A stretch of 64,000 nucleotides of DNA from Erysipelotrichaceae bacterium 66202529. GTDB lineage: Bacteria > Bacillota_I > Bacilli_A > Erysipelotrichales > Erysipelotrichaceae. A program made the translations under genes and the position numbers. The notes under the pieces were generated by a model. The model was not told the DNA's origin, made no database searches, and worked only from the letters and a program-made list of their open reading frames with translations. The DNA lies in the NCBI GenBank assembly GCA_017161075.1, contig CP046174.1, positions 4,030,001-4,094,000 on the forward strand, in the 5' to 3' direction. Shown piece by piece: positions 42,621 through 54,167 of this stretch. How positions within the stretch are numbered: position 1 is the stretch's first letter; each line of letters opens with the position of its first letter.

Positions 42621-44708
42621 TCAGATATTCTGTTTCAGATAATACTCAATAAACTCAGCACTGCTGCAAGGCTTGCCATAATAATAGCCCTGAAAAATAT
42701 CACAATGCAGTGATTTTAGCAATTCCATCTGTTCCTTTGTTTCCACAAATTCTGCTACCACATGAAAATGTATCGATTGAGCAAGCCTGGTAACTCCACG
42801 TACAATATCCCGGGATCGTTCATTGTCCAGAATATGATGTACAAGACTACCATCCAGCTTTACTTCATCAAATACATTTTCCTGAAGATACATCATAGAG
42901 CTGTGTCCCATACCAAAATCATCCATACTCATTTTAATATCCATTTGTTTCAGCTCTCGGATACGTTCCAGTATCCGTCCCGAAGTACTTAGCAAGGAGC
43001 GCTCTGTTATTTCCAGCACCAGTTGAATACCGGATAAATCAACATCATGTAAAATGGTTCGTACCTCCTTAACAAAAGCAGCACTTTCCAGTTGCTTAGG
43101 GGAAATATTGACAGAAATGGATAAAGGGATTCCTTCTCTTTGAAAGCACTGTGCGTCCTTACACGCTTCCCTGATGATATATAAGCCCAGTTCATCAAGA
43201 AAATTTTCTTCCTCTGCCAGCTTTACCATCAAAGGGGAGGATATTTTTCCGGCAACCGGATGCTCCCAGCGCAACAGAGCCTCAGCTCCATGAATATGTT
43301 CTCTGCAATCGCGCTGTATCTGATAATGCATATGTATCTGATTTCTCTGCATGGCATTTTTCAAATCCATCGCCAGTGTCTTGGCAGGAAAATGGTAACC
43401 GTAATGATCATTTAAAAATTCAGGTAGCTGCCCATTGACCTCTCCTTCGGCCATATCTGTCTCCATTGTGCGAACTGCAGCTTCAAACTCCTCACTTTGC
43501 CTTGTCTCGCTTAAACGGATAAAAGGAATATACAGCAATGTCCCCAGTACCAGATTGAAAAGCTGTAGAATACTGCCTGCTACAGAGCCACAGGCCTCAT
43601 ATCCGCTCATCAGAATCGGAACAGTCCATTCCACTGAATGTGTTGGCAAAGGTACTAGATGCAGCTGCATAGCAAAAAAGCTCGTCAGTGTCAAAACAAG
43701 AGGTACTAATAGAAATGGAATCAGCATTAACGGGTTGAATATAACAGGAAAGCCGAAAATCACGATTTCATTGATATTAAATAAAACAGAAATACCTGCA
43801 ACCTTAGCCAGCTTGCGATTATTACTTTTCCTTGCTTTTAATAACAGGGCAGCCACCAGACAGAGTGCCGCACCACAACCACCCATAAACACAAATGTAT
43901 CCAGAAATGTTTTCGTGAATATCTCTGTCGGCAGTTGTCCAGCCTGCACCAACTGCTGGTTAATAAGGATACCCGGCTCCAGGAATTGCTTTGCGACCAT
44001 TTGCAGCGTGTTGGTTCCATGGATCCCGAAAAACCAGAGAAAATGAACAAAAAACACATACAGCAAAGCGCCCGGCAACCCTTTTCCAACCTTTTCAAAC
44101 AGACCCATAAATAAATATGCGCCAAAATTAGTAATGTTGACTTCTCCAAACTGCGCACGCAAAACAGCACCGATAAATGCAAAAAGCAATGCTATTGCAG
44201 CAATCGGAAAAATCCCCTGTATTGCCTTGTTAAAGGTGTAATCAGCACCAGCTGTATGCAGCTTTTCAAACCGCCGTCCTGAATTCATACCTTTGTGAAA
44301 AATCCAGCAGGAAAGCATAGTAATACACATAGCAGTAAAAACCCACTCCGGATGAAAAACCTCATCTGCATATTTCATTCCGCCACAAAATGCCAGATAG
44401 GAAACCATGGCAACAACCGGATAAAAGAATACATCATCCAGGGCATGCAGCTGGCCATAGGATAGAGATATGGTTATGATTAAAATCAATGCAAGGGAAT
44501 TTAAGGTTATTTCATATAGGCTGTTCAAGACAGCGAGCAGGGCTCCATGATGAAAGGAAGCAAGAAACGCCTGATAGGAGTCGAGTGGAAAGCTTGCCAG
44601 CAGTAATGCAAAGCTACCTAGGATAAGAAAAGGGATTGCCAGCATCAATCCGCGTTTTATTGACAATATAAATATGGAATCAAAAAATCTCCGGTATCTT
44701 TTTTTCAT
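42621..44708 (-). CDS. Fusion of PTS EIIC (cellobiose family) and EAL c-di-GMP phosphodiesterase
   Basis: A 695-residue fusion. Residues 1 to about 410 are a ten-helix EIIC of the lactose/cellobiose family (IHGTNTLQMVAKQFL; NINEIVIFGFPVIFNPLMLI). From about 440 an EAL domain follows: AEALLRW near 476, ISVNISPKQL near 531, LEITERSLL near 563, DDFGMGHSSMMYL near 595, EVKLDG near 614, VAEFVETKEQ near 649 and FQGYYYGKP near 675. The metal-binding Glu, Asn, Glu and Asp-Asp and the catalytic Lys and final Glu are all present, so hydrolysis of c-di-GMP is plausible. There is no EIIB or EIIA partner beside it. Probably a sugar-sensing membrane phosphodiesterase. Confidence 0.9.
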   Translation of the reverse strand: MKKRYRRFFDSIFILSIKRGLMLAIPFLILGSFALLLASFPLDSYQAFLASFHHGALLAVLNSLYEITLNSLALILIITISLSYGQLHALDDVFFYPVVAMVSYLAFCGGMKYADEVFHPEWVFTAMCITMLSCWIFHKGMNSGRRFEKLHTAGADYTFNKAIQGIFPIAAIALLFAFIGAVLRAQFGEVNITNFGAYLFMGLFEKVGKGLPGALLYVFFVHFLWFFGIHGTNTLQMVAKQFLEPGILINQQLVQAGQLPTEIFTKTFLDTFVFMGGCGAALCLVAALLLKARKSNNRKLAKVAGISVLFNINEIVIFGFPVIFNPLMLIPFLLVPLVLTLTSFFAMQLHLVPLPTHSVEWTVPILMSGYEACGSVAGSILQLFNLVLGTLLYIPFIRLSETRQSEEFEAAVRTMETDMAEGEVNGQLPEFLNDHYGYHFPAKTLAMDLKNAMQRNQIHMHYQIQRDCREHIHGAEALLRWEHPVAGKISSPLMVKLAEEENFLDELGLYIIREACKDAQCFQREGIPLSISVNISPKQLESAAFVKEVRTILHDVDLSGIQLVLEITERSLLSTSGRILERIRELKQMDIKMSMDDFGMGHSSMMYLQENVFDEVKLDGSLVHHILDNERSRDIVRGVTRLAQSIHFHVVAEFVETKEQMELLKSLHCDIFQGYYYGKPCSSAEFIEYYLKQNI

Positions 44709-44731
44709 ACGCTGCCCTCAACAATACCTTT

Positions 44732-44760
44732 ATTTTACCATAGAACCAGGGTCGTAACAA
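44732..44760 (-). promoter_or_regulatory. Promoter of the EIIC-EAL gene
   Basis: Minus strand: TTGTTA (44755-44760), 17 bases, TAAAAT (44732-44737), about 24 bases ahead of the start codon. GAGGG serves as ribosome binding site. Confidence 0.65.
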
Positions 44761-44877
44761 TGCTTTCAGATATATCCGCAATGCAGATTCTATATGCATT
44801 AGCCCTTTACATGAATTGATTTAATACTTACTCAATCATCAAAAAAAAACAAAAAGGGAAACAAAAACATAACGTAT

Positions 44878-44911
44878 AAAAATCTTCAGGAGCATTGTCC
44901 TGAAGATTTTT
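44878..44911. terminator. Bidirectional terminator after the GH1/PTS operon
   Basis: Perfect 13-bp arms AAAAATCTTCAGG and CCTGAAGATTTTT around an eight-base loop, with T-runs on both strands. It lies 248 bases past the last GH1 gene and separates that operon from the EIIC-EAL gene. The gap 44912-45158 has no other visible feature. Confidence 0.82.
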
Positions 44912-45158
44912 CAGTATAGCTTACTTTCATACAAGGAAAAGCACTCATCATACATTTAACGAGATATATTCTTCATATCTAATCACTCTGCTTCACACCA
45001 TAGCATACCGTTTAAGATCAGTACCCGGGTATCATTTACATAAGGATAGACAGAATGTACACTCAATAGCTAAATATCAGCTTTTATCACCTGTACTCTG
45101 AAAGTACGCTTATATTCATTTTCTCTTGTTTTAATCACCTGTGTGCAATAACAGCATG

Positions 45159-49039
<3,881 letters not shown>

Positions 49040-49053
49040 AATTACATCCCCCT

Positions 49054-50307
49054 TTAATTCTGGGAAGGAGCGTTTTCCTGTGCTTCTTCAGCCAGCTTCT
49101 GTTTTTCAAATACCTTAAAGAACGGGTACCAGATAGCGAAGTAAATGACGAATAATACGATTGCCCATATAATACCGCGCATATCCTGTGTAATCATTAC
49201 CGTAGATACCGGTACAGGTACCTGTCCTACCTGATTCAGTGTTGCCGGAATATTCAGCCAGCCCAGACTCATGACGATATATACCAGGGCAGGACCGACT
49301 ATCGCATTCAGCCACATTGGCAGCATCAGCAATGGATTAAATACAACAGGTGCACCAAACATAATTGGTTCGTTAATATTAAAGATACTAGGCCCGATAA
49401 AGATTCTTCCAAGGGTTTTCAGTTGCTTTGATTTGGAAAAGCACATTAGGACATTCAGTGCTAGTGTAGCTCCCATACCGCCCATCGTAATTAAAGCAGC
49501 AGTAAATACAGTTTCACTTGTCGCAATATTAGTTGCCGGAAGCCCCTGTGCCACTAGATTGATATTTTCCTGAATACCGGCAAGGAATATAGGTGTTGTA
49601 ACTGCACCAAACAGCCAGGAGGAAATTCCCATACTATATAAAACAGCAGGAATAAAGCAGCATAGAATGAATCCCGGCATTGTCTGTGCAAAGCCTGCCA
49701 GTGGAGAGAAAATCCAAATGACAATTTCAAAGATATCAAAGTTACAATATTTTGTCAGAATCATACCTAACCCCAGAGTCAGCAGGGTTGGAAAAATATA
49801 GTTGATCCAGCCTACGACAAAATCCGGGATGGATGTAGAGTTCTCCAGAACATGCAGTTTTGAATACAAATTAAAGATGATTGAGGTAAACAATCCGGCT
49901 ACAATACCAACAGCAATACCGGTTGCACCAAGACGTCCTCCCTGAATGACCATGTTTCCTGCTTCATCCGTTCCCGGAATGATAAACATCATGAATACTG
50001 CCATGGAAACGATTCCGCAGTTGGTCAGATAAAACGGGTGATTTAGTTTTTCCATACACTGCTGTCCGACAACAAAGGCAAGGATCAGTGAAATCAATCC
50101 GAAGCTGTAATCGGCAATCATGCCCAAATCCGGAAGTACAGGAATATAGGAACGGAATACATTATAGAAGTAGATAACAGATCCCGTCAGAATAAACGGT
50201 ATGATTTTCTGCATGGATGATGATACGGCGGCAATCCATGGCTTGCTGCAGATTTCATTCATCTTTGGAGCAAACACCGTAGAAAGCCAATTCATAAACT
50301 TTTTCAT
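49054..50307 (-). CDS. PTS EIIC component, cellobiose family
   Basis: A 417-residue EIIC with about ten helices. Hallmarks: FMNWLSTVFAPKMNEICSKP at the start, QKIIPFILTGSVIYF, SIFNINEPIMFGAPVVFNP (conserved Glu region), and YAIWYPFFKVFEKQ near the end. The cellobiose/diacetylchitobiose family name covers several beta-linked disaccharides and aryl-glucosides. GAGGAG-like sequence precedes the ATG. Two hairpins separate it from EIIB. Confidence 0.93.
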   Translation of the reverse strand: MKKFMNWLSTVFAPKMNEICSKPWIAAVSSSMQKIIPFILTGSVIYFYNVFRSYIPVLPDLGMIADYSFGLISLILAFVVGQQCMEKLNHPFYLTNCGIVSMAVFMMFIIPGTDEAGNMVIQGGRLGATGIAVGIVAGLFTSIIFNLYSKLHVLENSTSIPDFVVGWINYIFPTLLTLGLGMILTKYCNFDIFEIVIWIFSPLAGFAQTMPGFILCCFIPAVLYSMGISSWLFGAVTTPIFLAGIQENINLVAQGLPATNIATSETVFTAALITMGGMGATLALNVLMCFSKSKQLKTLGRIFIGPSIFNINEPIMFGAPVVFNPLLMLPMWLNAIVGPALVYIVMSLGWLNIPATLNQVGQVPVPVSTVMITQDMRGIIWAIVLFVIYFAIWYPFFKVFEKQKLAEEAQENAPSQN

Positions 50308-50326
50308 TTTTCTTTCTCCTCAGTCT

Positions 50327-50358
50327 TCCTCATGAACCTTATATAATATTCATGAGGA
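50327..50358. repeat. Intraoperon hairpin 1 between EIIB and EIIC
   Basis: Perfect 10-bp arms TCCTCATGAA and TTCATGAGGA around 12 bases. No T-run, so probably an mRNA stability or processing element rather than a terminator. Confidence 0.55.
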
Positions 50359-50387
50359 AATCATTTCACAAACGCGTGATTTTCTTC

Positions 50388-50411
50388 AAGCTAAGACTGC
50401 CATCTTAGCTT
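50388..50411. repeat. Intraoperon hairpin 2 directly after EIIB
   Basis: Perfect 9-bp arms AAGCTAAGA and TCTTAGCTT around six bases, immediately past the EIIB stop. On the plus strand it is followed by T6, but no plus-strand gene ends here. On the operon strand it lacks a T-run, so it may protect the EIIB message or attenuate mildly. Confidence 0.55.
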
Positions 50412-50413
50412 TT

Positions 50414-50728
50414 TTATTTCCCCAGTGTATCCAGTGCCAGCTGGATCAGTGCATCCCCATTCAGCTGTGCATAGATATCCTGTGGTATTACGACAACCGG
50501 AACATTATATGGATCACAGAGAGATTTCCATTTTGGGAGTTCTCCTCCGTAATGCGGTCCCAGCATAAGAATACTGATGCTTGACAGATAACCGCTGACG
50601 TCCGTATGAGAGCGTGCTTCAATCGTTGTGTCTAGCTTGCGTTTTTTTGCTGCCTTGCGAGCCTGATTTGCCAGAAAACCACTGGACATACCAGCTCCAC
50701 AGCACAGCATGATGAACATTTTGTCCAT
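50414..50728 (-). CDS. PTS EIIB component, lactose/cellobiose family
   Basis: A 104-residue EIIB. The phospho-Cys is in IMLCCGAGMSSGFLAN near residue 10, and the C-terminal half reads LGPHYGGELPKWKSL, typical of CelA/ChbB proteins. It is the first gene of the minus-strand PTS/GH1 operon, with AAAGGAG before the ATG, a good promoter and an upstream inverted repeat shared with the divergent regulator gene. Confidence 0.93.
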   Translation of the reverse strand: MDKMFIMLCCGAGMSSGFLANQARKAAKKRKLDTTIEARSHTDVSGYLSSISILMLGPHYGGELPKWKSLCDPYNVPVVVIPQDIYAQLNGDALIQLALDTLGK

Positions 50729-50775
50729 GATAACTCCTTTCCGCTTCTTATGAGCGCTGTACCTTGTACACCCAC

Positions 50776-50804
50776 ATTATCTTAAAATTGGCATCACTTC
50801 TCAA
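50776..50804 (-). promoter_or_regulatory. Promoter of the cellobiose-type PTS operon
   Basis: Minus strand: TTGAGA (50799-50804), 17 bases, GATAAT (50776-50781). Confidence 0.7.
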
Positions 50805-50812
50805 CCGAAGTT

Positions 50813-50830
50813 TTGCACCGAGTGGTGCAA
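50813..50830. promoter_or_regulatory. Operator A: TTGCACC-N4-GGTGCAA
   Basis: Perfect 7-bp inverted repeat directly upstream of the -35 of the PTS promoter. A second copy lies at 50956-50973 upstream of the regulator promoter. The position ahead of -35 suits an activator, most likely the PRD regulator encoded next door. Confidence 0.7.
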
Positions 50831-50955
50831 GTCATTCCTGACATGATGAAATTTCCTTTTATTCTCTCTTTATAATATATAACTGCAGCTTTCATCAAAT
50901 ATTGGATAGAGTATTTTTCTTTATTGTAAGATTAAAAGTACATGAAAAAGTACAT

Positions 50956-50973
50956 TTGCACCATGTGGTGAAA
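50956..50973. promoter_or_regulatory. Operator B: TTGCACC-N4-GGTGAAA
   Basis: Same motif as operator A with one mismatch in the second arm, eight bases upstream of the -35 of the regulator promoter, so the regulator probably also controls its own gene. Confidence 0.65.
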
Positions 50974-50981
50974 TCTTCTGG

Positions 50982-51010
50982 TTGTACACCGTTCGTGTCT
51001 AATTTATAAT
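50982..51010 (+). promoter_or_regulatory. Promoter of the PRD regulator gene
   Basis: TTGTAC (50982-50987), 17 bases, TATAAT (51005-51010), followed 50 bases later by the start codon behind AGAGGGG. Confidence 0.75.
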
Positions 51011-51059
51011 AGACATAACAATAATAAGCCACAGGTTTCATCCAAGAGGGGTAGGTATT

Positions 51060-52880
51060 ATGAAGAAAAAACATATGGAATTACTGCAATATCTGCTAAA
51101 TCACTCTACAGCGGTTACCAGCCGTCAGCTGGCTGCCGCTTTATCCATTTCCACACGCTCTGTGAAAAATTATGTAAATGAAATCAATCTGCTTGGAAAC
51201 CATAAGGTGATCCTTTCCAGCAAACAGGGATATACTGTTCAGATGGAGCAGGCAAAGGAGCTTTTGTCTGTCAAAGAGGAAAGCATTCCGCAGACAAGCC
51301 TGGAGCGGGGCTTTTATATCGTAAAGCAGATTATGCTGGAGCATTCTTCCCACATGGATCTGTACGACCTTTGTGATGCCCTATACGTCAGCTACTCCAC
51401 AATCAAAGCGGACATTGCCAAAATGAATAAGGCATTTGCGAATTTTCATATTGAATTTACATGTGAAAATGAGGAGGTACGCCTGCACGGAAGTGAGAAG
51501 GATAAACGCCGTCTTGTCAGCTATGTGATGTATGAGGAAACGGATCAGCAGTTTATGGATGCCAACATCATTACCAGCAGCTTTCCGGATTTCCCTGTTG
51601 AACAGGTATCTGCCATCATTCGATCTACCTTTCAGAAATATAACTATTATATCAATGACTTTTCCTTTGTGAATTTGCTGCTGCACTTTGCCATTATCAT
51701 TGACCGCGTTAAGGAGGGCAATTTTGTAGAGACTAGGGAACGCGATTTTACGATTGAAAGCGAAACAGAGCGTGCCCTTGTTAAGGAGCTTTGTTTACGC
51801 CTGGAGGAGGCGCTTTCCATCAGCTTTAACCGCAATGAGCAATTTGAAGTGTATATGCTCTTTAAAACAAATGCCAATTATTCCCTGCCCAGCTCAGAGG
51901 ATAGTCTGAAAAAGCTGGTCGGTGATGATATTCTCGCACTTACCAGAGATATTATTCGAAAGGTAAATGACAGCTATTACATAGATCTGAATCACGAAAA
52001 CTTCATTACTCCCTTTTCTCTGCATTTAAAAAACCTTCTGCTACGGGTACGCAATGACACCTATACGAAGAATCCCATGGTGGATGCTATAAAATCAAGC
52101 TGTCCCACGGTTTATGATATTGCCATTTTCATAGCCATGGAGCTGATGCAGCGCTTTCATTGTGACATCAATGAGGATGAGGTCACCTTCCTTGCGCTCC
52201 ATATCGGTGCAGATATAGAACGGCAGAAAACCAATGATGGAAAAATTCAATGTGTTCTGCTCTGTCCGGAGTATATGAATATAACGAGCTCTATTTATAA
52301 TAAGCTGCTGATTGACTTTGGAAATCAGATCAATATCCGAAAGACGGTATCCTATGAGCATGAATTAAAAAATCAGCACTATGACATACTTTTGACCACT
52401 GTTCCATTAAAGCATCCTGTTCGCAAAGAGGTGTGCCAGATTCCGCCGTTTCCCAGCAGTAACAGCCGTATGGTAATTCAGAATACGATAGACCGCTATC
52501 GAACAAACAAGCGTAATTATATCCTGAAGAAGAAGTTTCATGATTTCTTTTCTTCCTCCCTGTTCATCGCAAATGCAGATACACCAAATCGTGATGATGT
52601 GCTTCCTTTGCTATGTGGCAGTATGGAACAGCTGGAGTATGTGAATGAAGGCTTTTTGAACAGTGTTATGATTCGTGAAACAGCGGCTTCCACAGCATTT
52701 GGCAACATAGCGATTCCGCATTCCATGGAAATGGAAGCATTGAAAACCTGTATCGGAGTTGCGATATCCCAAAAAGGTATACAATGGGATCATCATATTG
52801 TCCATGTGGTTTTGTTAGTAGCTTTAAATAAAATTGACAAGCAGATATTCCATGACCTGTATGAGGCGCTGGTAGATTAA
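51060..52880 (+). CDS. PRD-containing transcriptional activator (LicR/BglG family), 3' end cut by a stop codon
   Basis: A 606-residue multidomain regulator: N-terminal HTH (LLNHSTAVTSRQLAAALSIS), a second HTH (LCDALYVSYSTIKADIAKMN), PRD1 (about 185-290), PRD2 (about 300-405, with LALHIGADIER), an EIIB-like domain (about 410-500) and a C-terminal EIIA-like domain with His in GNIAIPHSMEMEAL. The frame stops at TAA 52878-52880 after DLYEALVD. The same frame then continues for 35 codons in regulator-like sequence to a TGA that overlaps the next gene as ATGA. So this copy lacks the last helix of its EIIA domain. It is divergent from the PTS/GH1 operon it probably activates. Confidence 0.88.
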   Translation: MKKKHMELLQYLLNHSTAVTSRQLAAALSISTRSVKNYVNEINLLGNHKVILSSKQGYTVQMEQAKELLSVKEESIPQTSLERGFYIVKQIMLEHSSHMDLYDLCDALYVSYSTIKADIAKMNKAFANFHIEFTCENEEVRLHGSEKDKRRLVSYVMYEETDQQFMDANIITSSFPDFPVEQVSAIIRSTFQKYNYYINDFSFVNLLLHFAIIIDRVKEGNFVETRERDFTIESETERALVKELCLRLEEALSISFNRNEQFEVYMLFKTNANYSLPSSEDSLKKLVGDDILALTRDIIRKVNDSYYIDLNHENFITPFSLHLKNLLLRVRNDTYTKNPMVDAIKSSCPTVYDIAIFIAMELMQRFHCDINEDEVTFLALHIGADIERQKTNDGKIQCVLLCPEYMNITSSIYNKLLIDFGNQINIRKTVSYEHELKNQHYDILLTTVPLKHPVRKEVCQIPPFPSSNSRMVIQNTIDRYRTNKRNYILKKKFHDFFSSSLFIANADTPNRDDVLPLLCGSMEQLEYVNEGFLNSVMIRETAASTAFGNIAIPHSMEMEALKTCIGVAISQKGIQWDHHIVHVVLLVALNKIDKQIFHDLYEALVD

Positions 52881-52988
52881 TTCAGTAAGGACGACGTGAT
52901 GGAACGTATGAAGGAATGTACCTCCTTCGAGCAGTTTGAGCATATGATTTGCGCAAGCATTTCTTATCAGGAGGAGGAATCCGCATGA
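52881..52988 (+). pseudogene. In-frame lost C-terminus of the PRD regulator
   Basis: After the TAA the frame reads FSKDDVMERMKECTSFEQFE and then HMICASISYQEEESA before TGA. This matches the end of EIIA domains in LicR-type regulators (F-S-x-x-x-V-M-x-x-x). The TGA overlaps the HAD gene start by four bases, as in a designed coupling. A single change in one codon (for example Tyr TAT/TAC to TAA) explains the break. Confidence 0.75.
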
Positions 52989-53821
52989 AAACATGTATCT
53001 TTCTGGATATTGACGGTACTCTGCTGGATCATGAAATCGGCATTCAGGAATCCAGCAGAACAGCGATTGCGCAGGCACAGGCAAACGGTCACAGGGTATG
53101 TCTGGCAACCGGGCGTCCAAAAACGGAGATGGATGAGGAAATCCTTGCGATCCCCTTTGACGGTTATATATATTCCTGTGGCGCTATGGTGGAAAGCAGA
53201 GACCGTGTTCTTTTCTATCAGCCGTTAGAAAAGGAAATAGTGAAAGAGCTGATTCCTCTGCTGCAAAGATATGCAATCGGATTTAATCTGGAAGGCAGCA
53301 GAGCATCCTTCCTTGATTCCGTCGGCTATTCCTTCTTTCATTCCATGCTTCAAAGAGGTAAAGGTATGGAAAAAAACAGTGAGCTTGTCCGTCAATATAT
53401 GGCTTCCATCCGCATGCATAAACTGGATGAATTCAGGGAGAAGGATATGCAGCAAATCATGAAAATTGCCACCTTTATTACCAGAGACTCACAGCTGCAG
53501 GAATTTGACAGGCACCTGCCGCCTCATCTGAAGCATCTCCATCATTTAGAGAACGATCGCTGTACAAATGGTGAAATCTATCATCGTGCATTAACAAAAG
53601 CTACAGGTATTGACTGTCTGTTGAACCATTTCCGGATATCAGTGAGGAATACGGTAGCTATCGGAGACAGTCTGAATGATGCTGAGATGATAATGCACTG
53701 TCATACAGGCGTTGCTATGGCAAATGCTTGCGATGCCCTGAAAGAGGTCAGCGATATGGTTACTACCTCAAGTAAGGAGCATGGAATATATCATTGTCTG
53801 AAAACGCTGAACCTCATTTAG
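52985..53821 (+). CDS. Cof-type HAD hydrolase (sugar-phosphate phosphatase-like)
   Basis: A 278-residue HAD protein of subfamily IIB. Motif I is TCIFLDIDGTLLDHE, with LATGRPKTEMDE (motif II), a cap domain in the middle and motif IV VAIGDSLNDAEMIMHC, followed by GVAMANACDALKEVSD. Members dephosphorylate sugar phosphates or flavin/PLP-type compounds. The start has GGAGGAGG seven bases upstream, within the lost tail of the regulator, so it was coupled to that gene. It may clear excess sugar phosphate from the PTS. Confidence 0.9.
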   Translation: MKTCIFLDIDGTLLDHEIGIQESSRTAIAQAQANGHRVCLATGRPKTEMDEEILAIPFDGYIYSCGAMVESRDRVLFYQPLEKEIVKELIPLLQRYAIGFNLEGSRASFLDSVGYSFFHSMLQRGKGMEKNSELVRQYMASIRMHKLDEFREKDMQQIMKIATFITRDSQLQEFDRHLPPHLKHLHHLENDRCTNGEIYHRALTKATGIDCLLNHFRISVRNTVAIGDSLNDAEMIMHCHTGVAMANACDALKEVSDMVTTSSKEHGIYHCLKTLNLI

Positions 53822-54115
53822 CAAGCTACTATTCACTAATAAAAGATAAAATTTAGGAAGAGTGTTATGAAAAGCGTCTTAGAGAAAGACCTGCTGTAGT
53901 GTTTCTATTCACGCAATATGATACGTCGTTAACACTTGCCAGTTTTTTTTGTGAATAGGTACATTATCTTAAAGTTATGAAGCAATATAGAATAGATAAC
54001 AAATGGATCAAATGAGCATGATTCCATGTTTTTATTTATACTGTGCTGTTTTCTCTGATAAAATCAGCATATCTTGAGGCTCTGTTTCATAAACATTTCG
54101 TTTAAAATCTGCATT

Positions 54116-54152
54116 AAAAAAACTGTTTTCGTTCACATAAAACAGTTTTTTT
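54116..54152. terminator. Bidirectional terminator between HAD and Rpn genes
   Basis: Perfect 14-bp arms AAAAAAACTGTTTT and AAAACAGTTTTTTT around nine bases, with T-runs on both strands. It ends the plus-strand regulator/HAD unit and the minus-strand Rpn gene. The preceding 53822-54115 has no visible gene. Confidence 0.9.
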
Positions 54153-54167
54153 ATGGCTTTATATGTA

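Noticed and set aside
42621..44708. Catalytically dead EAL domain
   Set aside because: Small deviations (EALLRW, DDFGMG, AEFVET, GYYYGKP) do not touch the metal ligands or the catalytic Lys, so inactivity cannot be claimed.
50388..50411. Plus-strand terminator
   Set aside because: Stem followed by T6 on the plus strand, but no plus-strand gene lies upstream. More likely an mRNA structure of the minus-strand operon.
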